NCBI GenBank assembly: GCA_016719295.1
Contig: JADKAF010000001.1
Span: forward strand, 4,216,001 to 4,280,000
Origin: Planctomycetota bacterium
Lineage (GTDB): Bacteria; Planctomycetota; UBA1135; JADKAF01
Length of the DNA stretch: 64,000 nt
Direction: 5' to 3'
Shown: piece after piece, positions 50,474 through 58,817 of the stretch
Layout: each line of letters opens with the position of its first letter
How positions within the stretch are numbered: the stretch's first letter is position 1
Translations under genes and position numbers: made by a program
Notes under the pieces: generated by a model
Database searches by the model: none
Seen by the model: the letters and a program-made list of their open reading frames with translations, nothing else
Told to the model about the DNA's origin: nothing

Positions 50474-51526
50474 TCAGAGCGGCGCGACCTGGATCTCCGT
50501 GGCCTTCAGCGCGACCCAGATGCGCGAGCCCACCTCGAGATGCAGCTCCGCGACAGAGGCGGGAGTGATCTCCGCAACGATCGGGATCGCGCCGCCGAGG
50601 CGCACGCGAATCCCGCTGGGTGCGTGCTCGAGCGCCTCGAGCGGCGCTTCCCAAACGTTGCGCGGCGAGCCCTCCGGCCGCCGCGGGAAGAGCGAGAGCG
50701 CGCGCGGCGAGATCGTCGCGACCGCCCGTCCTTGCACCGCGCTCGCCACGCGGAGCTGCGCGCCGCTCGCGAGCGTGAGCACGCTGTCCTCCACGGTGCC
50801 CTGCAGGAAGTTCTGCCCGACGAGATCCGCGACGTAGCGCGAGCGCGGTGCCGCCACGATCTCCGCCGCGCTCCCCTGCTGCACGACGCGGCCGTCCTCG
50901 AGCACCGCGATGCGCTCGCCGAGCACGAAGGCATCGACCGCGTCGTGCGTGACCACGATCCGCGGTCCTTCGAAGCTCGCGAGATGGCGCGCGAGGTCCT
51001 GCCGCAGCGCGACGCGCGCGGAGGCATCGACCGCGGAGAGCGGCTCGTCGAGCAGGAGCACGCGCGGCGCGGACGCCAGCGCGCGCGCCAGTGCGACGCG
51101 CTGCGCTTCGCCACCCGAGAGCTGCCGCGGACGACGCGCGGCGAGCGAAGCGAGCCCCACGCGTTGCAGCGCTTCCCGAGCAGCGCCTCGGGCCTCGGCA
51201 CGGCTGTGCCCACGCGCTCGCGCGCCGTACGCGACGTTGTGCAGCACGTCGAGGTGCGGGAAGAGCAACGCGCTCTGCGGCACGAAGCCGATCCCGCGTT
51301 GCTCGGGGAGCGCAAACGAGCCGCGAGGCCCCCCGTCCAGCGTCTCCGCGCCGAGCGCGATGCGCCCCGCGTCGATGCGCAGCAGCCCGGCGACGGCGTG
51401 GAGGCAGGTCGACTTGCCCGCTCCGTTCGGCCCGACCAGCGCGAGCGAGCGCCCCGCAGAAACCTCGAGCGCGATGCGGAGATCGAGCGCGCCGCGGCGC
51501 AGCTCGAAGTCGAGGTGCAGGCTCAT
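50474..51526 (-). CDS. modC: Molybdate ABC transporter ATP-binding protein ModC
   Basis: This 350-residue protein has Walker A 'GPNGAGKST', Q-loop 'FVPQSALLFPHL', signature 'LSGGEAQRVALARALA', Walker B 'VLLLDEPLSAVD' and H-loop 'IVVTHD'. The C-terminal part ('SRIWVALKATEIQVAPL') matches the mop/TOBE oxyanion-binding domain of ModC. It powers uptake of molybdate (or tungstate) for molybdenum-cofactor enzymes. The start codon overlaps the modB stop as ATGA. It is the last gene of the modABC operon. Confidence 0.93.
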   Translation of the reverse strand: MSLHLDFELRRGALDLRIALEVSAGRSLALVGPNGAGKSTCLHAVAGLLRIDAGRIALGAETLDGGPRGSFALPEQRGIGFVPQSALLFPHLDVLHNVAYGARARGHSRAEARGAAREALQRVGLASLAARRPRQLSGGEAQRVALARALASAPRVLLLDEPLSAVDASARVALRQDLARHLASFEGPRIVVTHDAVDAFVLGERIAVLEDGRVVQQGSAAEIVAAPRSRYVADLVGQNFLQGTVEDSVLTLASGAQLRVASAVQGRAVATISPRALSLFPRRPEGSPRNVWEAPLEALEHAPSGIRVRLGGAIPIVAEITPASVAELHLEVGSRIWVALKATEIQVAPL

Positions 51527-52329
51527 CGATCGAGCTCGAGGCGGCGGTGGAGCACGAAGAGCACGAGCAGCGAGATCGAAGAGAGGATCAGGCTCAAGCA
51601 GATCGCCAGCGCCGGATCGGTCTCCATCGCGACGCCGCAGGCGAGCGGCAGGGTGCGCGTCGTCCCCGCGAGGTTCCCCGCGAAGGTCTGCGTCGCGCAG
51701 AACTCGCCGAGCGCGCGCGCCCAGCAGAGCAGCGCGCCGGCGCCGAGCGAGGGCGCGACGAGCGGCAGCGTCACCGTGAAGAAGCGCCGCGTGGGTCCCG
51801 CGCCGAGCGTGGCCGCGAGCGCGAGATAGCGTCGATCGAGCGTGCGCAGACCGGCTTCCGCGCTCAGCACGAAGAAGGGCAAACCGAGATAGGCCGCGGC
51901 GACGACGGTGCCCGCGGTGGTGAACGGCAGCGAGATGCCGAGCCAGGACTCCAGCGGTGCGCCGAGGATGCCGTTGCGTCCGTAGGCGAGCAGCAGCGCT
52001 ACGCCGCCGACCACGGGCGGGAGCACGATCGGCAGCAAGACGACGAGGCGCGCGGCGCGGCGCAGCGCCGATCTCCCGCTCGCCAGCCAGAGCGCGATCG
52101 GCAGCCCGAGGAGCACGCTCAGCGCGAGCGCAGAGAAGGAGCTCTGCAGCGAGAGCCGCAGGGCGTCGTGCACCGCGGACGAGGCGAGCAGCCCGGCGAG
52201 CTCGCTCCACGGCGCGCGCACGAGGAGACCTACCAGCGGCAGCGCGAAGAGTGCTACGCCAAGAGCCGCGAGGATCCCGACGAGAGCGCGCGCGCCACTC
52301 GCTCCACCGGGGCTGCTCGAGGCGCTCAT
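51523..52329 (-). CDS. modB: Molybdate ABC transporter permease ModB
   Basis: This 268-residue inner-membrane protein has about six hydrophobic helices. It carries the permease signature 'EFCATQTFAGNLAGTTRTLP' preceded by 'CWARALGEF' and the early family block 'LRLSLQSSFSALALSVLLGLP'. It forms the channel dimer that couples to ModC. Start and stop both overlap neighbours by ATGA, giving tightly coupled translation of modA-modB-modC. The N-terminal start is set by that overlap. Confidence 0.93.
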   Translation of the reverse strand: MSASSSPGGASGARALVGILAALGVALFALPLVGLLVRAPWSELAGLLASSAVHDALRLSLQSSFSALALSVLLGLPIALWLASGRSALRRAARLVVLLPIVLPPVVGGVALLLAYGRNGILGAPLESWLGISLPFTTAGTVVAAAYLGLPFFVLSAEAGLRTLDRRYLALAATLGAGPTRRFFTVTLPLVAPSLGAGALLCWARALGEFCATQTFAGNLAGTTRTLPLACGVAMETDPALAICLSLILSSISLLVLFVLHRRLELDR

Positions 52330-53072
52330 GGCCTCAGGAACCCATGGCGCGCCAGGATCGCCTGGCCCTCTGCGGAGAGCACGAACGCGACGAAGGCGCG
52401 CCCGCCCTCGCTGTCGGCGCCCGTGCTCGACACCGCGAGGGGATAGGTCGCGACCACGTTCCACTCGTCCGGGATGGGCAGCTCGGTCACGTCGCTGCGG
52501 CGCACGTCCGTCGCGTAGACGAGGCCCGCGTCGAGCTCGCCGAAGGCGATCTTCGTGACCAGCGCGCTGACACTCGGCTCGTCGGAGCAGGACCGCAGCT
52601 CGACGCCGGCCTTCTGCAAGCACTCGCGCGCATAGCGCCCCGCGGGGACCTGCGGAGCGCAGAGGGCCACGCGGAGCTCGGCGCGCGCGAGATCCGCGAG
52701 GCCGCGGAGGCGGCGCGGATTGCCCTTCGGAACGGCGAGCGCCAGACGATTGCGGGCGAAGACCTCGGGGTCGGTGAGCGTGAGGCGCGCCTCGATCACC
52801 TTGCTCAAGTTGGCTTCGTCGGCCGAAGCGAAGACATCCGCCGGGGCGCCTTCCTGGAGCTGCAGGGCCAAGGTCGAGGAGCCGGCGCAGTGGAGCTCGA
52901 CGCGCCGCCGTGGATGCGCGCGTTCGAACTCCCTCGCGAGCTCCTCGAACGCGGGCGCGAGCGAGGACGCGGCGAAGACGCGGATCGCGCGATCGCCCCC
53001 ACCGCAGCTCGCGAGGACGAGCGCGAGCGCAGCGCAAAAGGGAACGATCCAGCCGAGGCGCGGGCGACGCAT
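52326..53072 (-). CDS. modA: Molybdate-binding periplasmic lipoprotein ModA
   Basis: This 248-residue protein has a lipobox leader ('AALALVLASCGGGD') and the molybdate-binding pattern 'IRVFAASSLAPAFEELAREF', 'CAGSSTLALQLQEGAPADVF', 'ASADEANLSKV' and 'VTKIAFGELDAGLVYATDV'. The Ser residues of 'AASSL' and 'AGSST' are the expected oxyanion ligands. It delivers molybdate to ModBC. It is the first gene of the operon; the 70 bp before it, shared with the end of the peroxidase gene, should contain the promoter. No ModE site could be recognised. Confidence 0.93.
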   Translation of the reverse strand: MRRPRLGWIVPFCAALALVLASCGGGDRAIRVFAASSLAPAFEELAREFERAHPRRRVELHCAGSSTLALQLQEGAPADVFASADEANLSKVIEARLTLTDPEVFARNRLALAVPKGNPRRLRGLADLARAELRVALCAPQVPAGRYARECLQKAGVELRSCSDEPSVSALVTKIAFGELDAGLVYATDVRRSDVTELPIPDEWNVVATYPLAVSSTGADSEGGRAFVAFVLSAEGQAILARHGFLRP

Positions 53073-53142
53073 GGCGCCCTTCTAGTACCGCGCGCGAGCA
53101 GCGGCAAGGTCGCTCGGAGCTCGCCGCGCCTCGCCGCGCGGC

Positions 53143-54780
53143 TCAGATGCCGAACAAGCGCAGCGCCGCACCGCCGCTCACCGCGAGCCCATCGACGCCC
53201 GCGGGATCGAAGACGAAGGCCTGCACATAGAGCGTCTGCCCGTCGAGCAGCGGATCCGCGGGGATGGGGAGCGCCAGCGACTCGTAGCCGCTGCCGCCGA
53301 GGCCCGGTGCACCGGCGAGCGGCAGCGAGACCCCCGCGAACCAGCTCGTCGGCGCGATCCACAGAGGCTGCGAGCCGAGCAGGAGACCCGCGGGCGCCGC
53401 GGCCGTGGCGAAGCCGAGCAGCGACTGGCTGCCGCCGAGGGCGCGCGCCACGCCGAGCGTGAAGCGCGGGTTGCCGAGGAACGCGGGATGCGGCGCGACG
53501 AGCACGGGAGCGATGCCCCCCGTGCCGCTCGTGCCGTAGCCGTAGCGCGCGACGCGCGTGGCGGCGCGCTCGGAAGCCAGACGCGGACGATCGAAGGGCG
53601 GCAGCTCGGCAGCGACTCGGGGATCCGTGAGCCCGTCCCGCAGGAACTCCACCAGGTCCGCGCGCTCCGCGGGGCTCAGGAACGCGGGCGAGAAGCGCAC
53701 GTCGAGGTTCGGCCCGGGGAACTCGCCCCCGATCCGGTAGAACTCGATCACCTCGGCGAGCGTGCGCTTGCCGCCGTTGTGGAAGAAGGTCGAGCTCAAG
53801 CCGACGTTGCGCAGAGCCGGCACCTTGAACGCGCCCATGTCGGCCGGGTTCTGCGTCACCGCGAAGCGCCCGACGTCGTCGGAGTCCGGTCGCACGCCGA
53901 GGTTCGCGTAGCTGTGATCGGTGAAGAGCGGCTCGCTGTGGCAGAAGAGACAGGCGCCGTTGCCGCGGAACGCCTGCAAGCCGCGCTGCTGCGCGGGAGT
54001 GAGCGTGCCCAGATCGTACGGCGTCTGGTCCGGCACCAGCGTGCGCTCGTAGGTCGCGATCGCGAGCGCGATGCGCGCGGGCGTGATCGAGCGGTCGCCG
54101 AACGCGGCCTCGAAGAGCTCGGGATAGGTCGGATCGACGGCGAGCGCCGCGCGGAGATCCGGCGTGAGCCGATCGGCGAGCGAGAGCGGCTTCGCGACCA
54201 CGAGCTTGGTCGCGACGTCCTGCGGCGAGCGCATCTCGCAGGCCATCTCGACATCGGAGACGAGCGGTCCGGCGGCCTGGCTCTCGAGCGCCGCGTGCTG
54301 CGTCGCGACGACGCGCTGGTTCAACGGGTCGAGGAAGGTCGAGCTCGCGCGGCCATCCCAGAAGAGCTCGGGCGCCCACGCGGCGCCGATCGCGCTCGGA
54401 GCCCTGCGCCCGGTCACCTGCTCGCGCGGAAAGAAATGCGCGTCGGGCGCGAAGCGCGCATCCGGTGCGCAGCGCACCACGCCGCGCGAGCCGCGGCGAT
54501 CGTCGCTCGTGCCGAAGACGCCGTCGGGGCCGGGATGGAGGTTCTCCGGCGCGAGCGAGCGCGGGTCACCGCCGCCCGCGCTCGGGATGTGGCAGGTCGC
54601 GCAGGCCGTGGTGTTGTCGGAGCTGAGCTGCTCGTCCCAGAAGAGCGCCTTCCCGAGCACGGCCTTCGCCGGGGTGATGGGGTTCTCCGGCGGCACGGGG
54701 ACCGGCGGGAGCTGGGCCTGTGCGAGGCACGCACCGAAGACGGCTTGGCCGAGCAGGGCGCGGAGGAGGAGATGGCTCAT
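53143..54780 (-). CDS. Di-haem cytochrome c peroxidase-like protein with C-terminal beta domain
   Basis: This 545-residue protein has a signal peptide ending 'CLAQAQLPPV' and two c-type haem motifs: 'CATCH' (Cys60, Cys63, His64) and 'CLFCH' (Cys277, Cys280, His281). The 'LGKALFWDEQLSSDNTTACA' and 'FKVPALRNVGLSSTFFHNGG' blocks are typical of the CCP/MauG family. These enzymes reduce peroxide or oxidise protein partners in the periplasm. After about residue 430 the chain continues as an all-beta domain ('YESLALPIPADPLLDGQTLY', 'AVSGGAALRLFGI'), which is absent from ordinary CCPs and resembles other secreted-protein tails in this window. It stands 70 bp upstream of modA on the same strand. Confidence 0.88.
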   Translation of the reverse strand: MSHLLLRALLGQAVFGACLAQAQLPPVPVPPENPITPAKAVLGKALFWDEQLSSDNTTACATCHIPSAGGGDPRSLAPENLHPGPDGVFGTSDDRRGSRGVVRCAPDARFAPDAHFFPREQVTGRRAPSAIGAAWAPELFWDGRASSTFLDPLNQRVVATQHAALESQAAGPLVSDVEMACEMRSPQDVATKLVVAKPLSLADRLTPDLRAALAVDPTYPELFEAAFGDRSITPARIALAIATYERTLVPDQTPYDLGTLTPAQQRGLQAFRGNGACLFCHSEPLFTDHSYANLGVRPDSDDVGRFAVTQNPADMGAFKVPALRNVGLSSTFFHNGGKRTLAEVIEFYRIGGEFPGPNLDVRFSPAFLSPAERADLVEFLRDGLTDPRVAAELPPFDRPRLASERAATRVARYGYGTSGTGGIAPVLVAPHPAFLGNPRFTLGVARALGGSQSLLGFATAAAPAGLLLGSQPLWIAPTSWFAGVSLPLAGAPGLGGSGYESLALPIPADPLLDGQTLYVQAFVFDPAGVDGLAVSGGAALRLFGI

Positions 54781-54863
54781 GCGGGAGGCACGTGGGGCGA
54801 GGCGCTGCTCGAAGCTACGAGCACGGGCAGAACGCCAGGCCCTCGAGGAAACGAATGCACTCC

Positions 54864-54906
54864 CTCTCCGGACGGAGAGAGGCCGGGGCGGGTTCCGCAG
54901 GCGGAA
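54864..54906. promoter_or_regulatory. Two short inverted repeats in a divergent promoter region
   Basis: CTCTCCG-GA-CGGAGAG (54864-54879) and TTCCGC-AG-GCGGAA (54893-54906) lie between the divergent peroxidase and methyltransferase genes. They could be operators for either gene, but there is no known regulator to match. Confidence 0.3.
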
Positions 54907-55027
54907 AACTCCGTCACGCCGCGCCACGGCTCCCATTCCAGCTCGCGTCTGCCACACTGCCCCGGAGTCCGCCGCCGGCGTTGATCCCGCTGGGAGAGGC
55001 CATCACGATCCACGGAGCGAACTCGCC

Positions 55028-55804
55028 ATGCTGCGCCGCCTGCCCTTCTTCCTCTACGGCGTCCTCGTCTACGCCGCCTTCTTCGCCATCTTCTGCTACC
55101 TCTTCGGTTTCGCGACGAACCTGCTCGTGCCGAAGTCGATCGACGCCCCCAACGCCGATGGGCGCTTCCCGGTCTGGCTCGGACCCGCGCTGCTCCTCCT
55201 CTTCGGCGTGCAGCACGCGATCATGGCCCGCCCGCGTTTCAAGGCGTGGATCGCACCGCTCGTGCCGCACGCGATCGAGCGCAGCACCTTCGTCCTCGTC
55301 GCGACGGCGATCCTCGCGGCGACGATGTACGTCTGGCAGCCGCTGCCGACGCCGATCTGGGAGCTCGAGAGCCCCTTCCTGCGCAACGCCTTCCTCGCCC
55401 TCTCCGCGGCGGGTTTCGCGCTGGTGCTCGGCTCGTCGTTCCTGATCGACCACTTCGATCTCTTCGGCCTGCGCCAGGTGACCCTGCATCTCCTCGGCAA
55501 GCCGTACACGCAACGCCCCTTCGTCGAGCGCGCGATCTACCGCCACGTGCGGCATCCGCTGATGCTCGGCTTCCTCGTCTGGATGTGGTCGACGCCCACG
55601 CTCACGCTCGGGCACTTGCTCTTCGCGGGCCTGCTCAGCGCGTACATGGCGGTGGGCCTCCGCCTCGAGGAGCGCGACCTCGTCGCCCAGCACGGCGAGG
55701 CGTATCGCGCCTACCAGCGGCGCACGCCGATGCTCCTCCCGCGCCTCTTCCGCGCCGGCACCGAGCGCGCCGAGACGGCCGCGGTGCGCCCGAGCTCGCG
55801 CTGA
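55028..55804 (+). CDS. mddA: Methanethiol S-methyltransferase MddA
   Basis: This 258-residue integral membrane protein matches the MddA pattern of the isoprenylcysteine-methyltransferase superfamily: 'FGFATNLLVPKSIDAPNADG', 'LFGVQHAIMARPRFKAWIAP', 'FLIDHFDLFGLRQVTLHLLG', 'YRHVRHPLMLGFLVWMWSTP' and 'LRLEERDLVAQHGEAYRAYQ'. MddA uses S-adenosylmethionine to methylate methanethiol to dimethyl sulfide, often to detoxify or vent methanethiol. Five to six helices are visible. It is divergent from the peroxidase gene. No sulfur-metabolism gene is adjacent, so the source of methanethiol is not shown here. Confidence 0.87.
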   Translation: MLRRLPFFLYGVLVYAAFFAIFCYLFGFATNLLVPKSIDAPNADGRFPVWLGPALLLLFGVQHAIMARPRFKAWIAPLVPHAIERSTFVLVATAILAATMYVWQPLPTPIWELESPFLRNAFLALSAAGFALVLGSSFLIDHFDLFGLRQVTLHLLGKPYTQRPFVERAIYRHVRHPLMLGFLVWMWSTPTLTLGHLLFAGLLSAYMAVGLRLEERDLVAQHGEAYRAYQRRTPMLLPRLFRAGTERAETAAVRPSSR

Positions 55805-55898
55805 CCCGCGCGCGTCGAAGTTCTCGGCTCACGCGTCACGCCAGGCACCTCCGTCCATTCCTCCGCGTGCACTCAATCTCGTGCTCTCAGGAGGAACG

Positions 55899-58100
55899 AT
55901 GCTTCTCGCTATCCCCGGTCTCGCCCTGCTCGCCGTGCTGGCGGCTCGCGGCGCGGCCCAAGAACTCACCGGCTCGGCGACGAATGGCGCGACCGAGCCC
56001 CGCGTGCTCGCGCACGGCTCCGCGCTCTTCGATCGCGTGCTCCACGACGTAGATTCCAACGGCGTGCTCTGGGCGCGCGGCGCGTCGTGGAAGGCCTCGT
56101 TCGACAGCGCCGGGTTCACCTACCTGCCGGCGCTCGGCGCGGGCGCGCGGAGCGCGCCGCTCGCCTTCCGCCGACCCGCGCTGCGCGTCGGCGCTCGAGA
56201 GGTCCTGCTCGAGTCGTGCGCGCTCGCGACGCGCGAAGGTGATCGGGTGATCCTCGACCGCGGCGCGCTGCGCGAGATCTACGAGCTCCGCCCGGAGAGC
56301 GTCGAGCAGCGCTTCGAGATCACGACCCAGCTCGCGGGTGACGTGGAGCTCGAGCTCGCGCTCGACACCATGCTCGCGGACGACGCGCGTACCGCGGGCC
56401 TCTGCTTCGCCGACGCCTGCGGCGGAGTCGACTACGGCGACGCCTTCCTGGTGCGCGGCGGAGCGAAGCTCCCGCTCGCCACGGAGCATCGCGGCGGAGT
56501 GTTGCGTTGGAGGATCTCCGCCGCGGATCGCGACGACGGTCCCGTCGTGATCGACCCGCTGCTCACGACGCGCGCCGTCGCGGCGCCGAACGCGCTCCTC
56601 TCGCCCGACATCGCGTTCGACCTGACGAACGAGGTCTACCTCTGCGTCTACGAGCTCGTGTTCGACGAGCTCGACCACGACGTGCTCTGCGTGATGCTGG
56701 ACGCGGGAGGGAATCCCATCCCGGGCAGCGCCGAGGGCATCGACATCACCTCCCGCTTCGCCTCGAGCCCGAAGGTCGCGAACCTGAACTCCGCGGATCG
56801 CTTCCTCGTCGTGAGCTCGATCTACGACCCGCTGAACTCGAATCGGCCGATGATCTTCGGCCGCGCGCGCGACGCCGGCGGCAATCGCTTCTTGCACCCC
56901 GAGAACCTGCTCAGCGACCCGAGCTTGGCAGGCGAGAACTACATCCCCGACGTCGGTGCGGATCCCAGCACCGAGCCGGGGCATCAGGACTTCCTCGTCG
57001 TCTGGGCGAACTCGTTGAGCGGCACGCAGGCGGCCATCCAGGGTCGCGTGGTCATGGCGAGCGGCTTCCCGCGCTCGAGCTTGGTGCTCCCGATCCAAGC
57101 GGCGAACTTCCAGCGGAACTGGAACGTCGCGATCTCGAACAGCAACGGGAACGGCTTGGTGAGCCAACCCATGTGGCTCGTCGTCTATACGCGCTCCACG
57201 CCCGCGACGGGATCGGATGTCTATCTGCACCGCGTGCTGCCCGATGGCACCGTGCAGCCGGAGATGATCGTCGATGCCGGTCCGCAGGACGACCGCTCGC
57301 CGCAAGTCTCTTCCCCCGCGGAGCTCGCCCCGGGCGAGACGGGGTATCTCGTCGCCTACGAGCGACCGCTGGCGGTCGCCGGCGTCATGGTCCGCGTGCG
57401 CAGCGGCGGGCAAACGGTCTTCCAGTACCAGGACTTCGAGCAGCAGTTCTCGGCCGGGCGCTACACGCCGCGCGTGGAATCGGATGGCCAGCGCTTCGTG
57501 CTCACCGCGAGCCGTGTGAACCCGAACTCGACGCTGCCCGACTACACGCGCGCCTTCACCTTCCTCTACGAGAACTTCCGTCTCGTCCTCCACGACGTCG
57601 CGACGCTGCCGGGAGTCGTGACCGAGCCACGGATCGTCGCGCAGCGCAGCAGCGGTGGGCTCGGCAGCAGCTACGGCATCGCGTTCCTGCAGCTCGTGAA
57701 CGGCTGGCGTCAGCCGGCCTTCGCGCTCTACGCCGGGCAGATGCCCGGGCCGTCCGTCGAGATGCTCGCGACGGCCTGCGACGGGCTGCATCTGAACGCC
57801 ACGGGCTCGACGGGTCTCGGCAACGCCGTGCGCTTCGAGCTCCTCGGCCTGGGCGCCGATCTCCCCGCGCTCGTGCTCGGAGGCGCCAACGTGTTCCCGC
57901 TCCCGTTCTGCGGGACCTGCGCGCTCGGGCTGCGTCTCGATCTCCCGACCTTCGCGTTCGTCGGAAGCCCGACGCTGCTCTTGTCCGTGCCGCGCGATAC
58001 CTGGCTCCTCGGCGAGACCTTCGCCGTTCAGGGCTTCGGCATCGGTGCGGGGACCTGCGGCCTCCGCTTCAGCGAGACGGCGAAGCTCACGGTGCGCTGA
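55899..58100 (+). CDS. Large secreted beta-rich protein
   Basis: This 733-residue protein has a perfect Shine-Dalgarno (AGGAGG, 5 nt from the ATG) and a signal peptide ending 'LAARGAAQEL'. The middle is beta-rich with propeller-like strands ('DFLVVWANSLSGTQAAIQGR', 'TGYLVAYERPLAVAGVMVRV'). The last 110 residues are the all-beta domain also seen on other secreted proteins here ('GNAVRFELLGLGADLPALVL', 'TWLLGETFAVQGFGIGAGTC'). No enzyme motif was seen. The strong ribosome site predicts high expression. The gene lies 108 bp upstream of an ECF sigma gene on the same strand. Confidence 0.7.
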   Translation: MLLAIPGLALLAVLAARGAAQELTGSATNGATEPRVLAHGSALFDRVLHDVDSNGVLWARGASWKASFDSAGFTYLPALGAGARSAPLAFRRPALRVGAREVLLESCALATREGDRVILDRGALREIYELRPESVEQRFEITTQLAGDVELELALDTMLADDARTAGLCFADACGGVDYGDAFLVRGGAKLPLATEHRGGVLRWRISAADRDDGPVVIDPLLTTRAVAAPNALLSPDIAFDLTNEVYLCVYELVFDELDHDVLCVMLDAGGNPIPGSAEGIDITSRFASSPKVANLNSADRFLVVSSIYDPLNSNRPMIFGRARDAGGNRFLHPENLLSDPSLAGENYIPDVGADPSTEPGHQDFLVVWANSLSGTQAAIQGRVVMASGFPRSSLVLPIQAANFQRNWNVAISNSNGNGLVSQPMWLVVYTRSTPATGSDVYLHRVLPDGTVQPEMIVDAGPQDDRSPQVSSPAELAPGETGYLVAYERPLAVAGVMVRVRSGGQTVFQYQDFEQQFSAGRYTPRVESDGQRFVLTASRVNPNSTLPDYTRAFTFLYENFRLVLHDVATLPGVVTEPRIVAQRSSGGLGSSYGIAFLQLVNGWRQPAFALYAGQMPGPSVEMLATACDGLHLNATGSTGLGNAVRFELLGLGADLPALVLGGANVFPLPFCGTCALGLRLDLPTFAFVGSPTLLLSVPRDTWLLGETFAVQGFGIGAGTCGLRFSETAKLTVR

Positions 58101-58196
58101 GCCGCCATGCTGACCCTCTCGCTCCTGGCCGGACCCGAGCTCTCGCTCCTCGCGCGCTCCGGCGCGCGAGGAGTGCGCGCCGCGTCGCGCCCTGGC

Positions 58197-58202
58197 TATA
58201 CT
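58197..58202 (+). promoter_or_regulatory. Candidate -10 box for a leaderless ECF sigma transcript
   Basis: TATACT, close to consensus, lies 6 nt before the sigma-factor ATG in otherwise very GC-rich sequence, with no ribosome site. Confidence 0.35.
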
Positions 58203-58208
58203 CGCGTC

Positions 58209-58817
58209 ATGCACGACGACGCGGAGAAGCTCTTCGCCGACGCGGCCGCGGGCAATGGAGAGTCCCTCGAGAAGCTCCTCGAGCGCTATCTCCCCCAGCT
58301 CCACGGCTTCGTCCGCGCGCGTCTCGGCGCGGCGCTCTCTCCGCGCGAGGCCAGCGTCGACGTCGTGCAGTCGATCTGCCGCCAAGTGCTCGCCGCCAAG
58401 GAGCGCTTCGAGTTCCGCGGCGAGGAGCGCTTCCGCGCGTGGCTCTTCACCACGGCGCTGAACAAGCTGCGCGAGAAGCACCGCGTGCACCACGCCGCGG
58501 GCCGCAGCCTGCAGCGCGAGGCGCGCTCGCTCGACCACGATCCCGTCACTGCCGCGGCCATCCTGCTCACCCCGAGCGCCGAAGCGATCGGGCGCGAGAC
58601 GGCCGAGGCCATCGAAGCCTCGCTCGCGGCGCTCTCCGAAGAGCATCGCGAGGTGATCACTCTCGCGCGCATCGTGCAGCTCCCCCATCGCGTCATCGCC
58701 GAGCTCATGGAGCGCAGCGAGGAGGCGACGCGCAAGCTCTTGAGCCGCGCGATCCTGGCCCTCGGCGACGAGCTCGAGAGCCGCGGCATCGAGCTCGATC
58801 GATGGAACCGCGCCTGA
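58209..58817 (+). CDS. ECF-family RNA polymerase sigma factor, paired with a kinase
   Basis: This 202-residue protein has region 2 ('LLERYLPQLHGFVRARLGAA', 'FRAWLFTTALNKLREKHRVH') and region 4 ('LSEEHREVITLARIVQLPHR' with 'IAELMERSEEATRKLLSRAI'). The frame is open upstream but lacks protein character, so the ATG preceded by TATACT is chosen. Its last 16 nt overlap the start of the TPR-kinase gene in another frame, so the two are almost surely cotranscribed and coupled. This is a recurrent planctomycete arrangement and points to kinase control of the sigma factor. Confidence 0.9.
   Translation: MHDDAEKLFADAAAGNGESLEKLLERYLPQLHGFVRARLGAALSPREASVDVVQSICRQVLAAKERFEFRGEERFRAWLFTTALNKLREKHRVHHAAGRSLQREARSLDHDPVTAAAILLTPSAEAIGRETAEAIEASLAALSEEHREVITLARIVQLPHRVIAELMERSEEATRKLLSRAILALGDELESRGIELDRWNRA

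Noticed and set aside
55887..58688. 933-codon minus-strand frame across the secreted protein and sigma factor
   Set aside because: It spans two separate real genes on the other strand, which a genuine gene would not do, and it has shadow composition.
56507..58801. Upstream extension of the kinase frame at 58802
   Set aside because: The extension runs through two good genes in other frames and is Arg-rich without structure. The kinase starts at the ATG overlapping the sigma gene.
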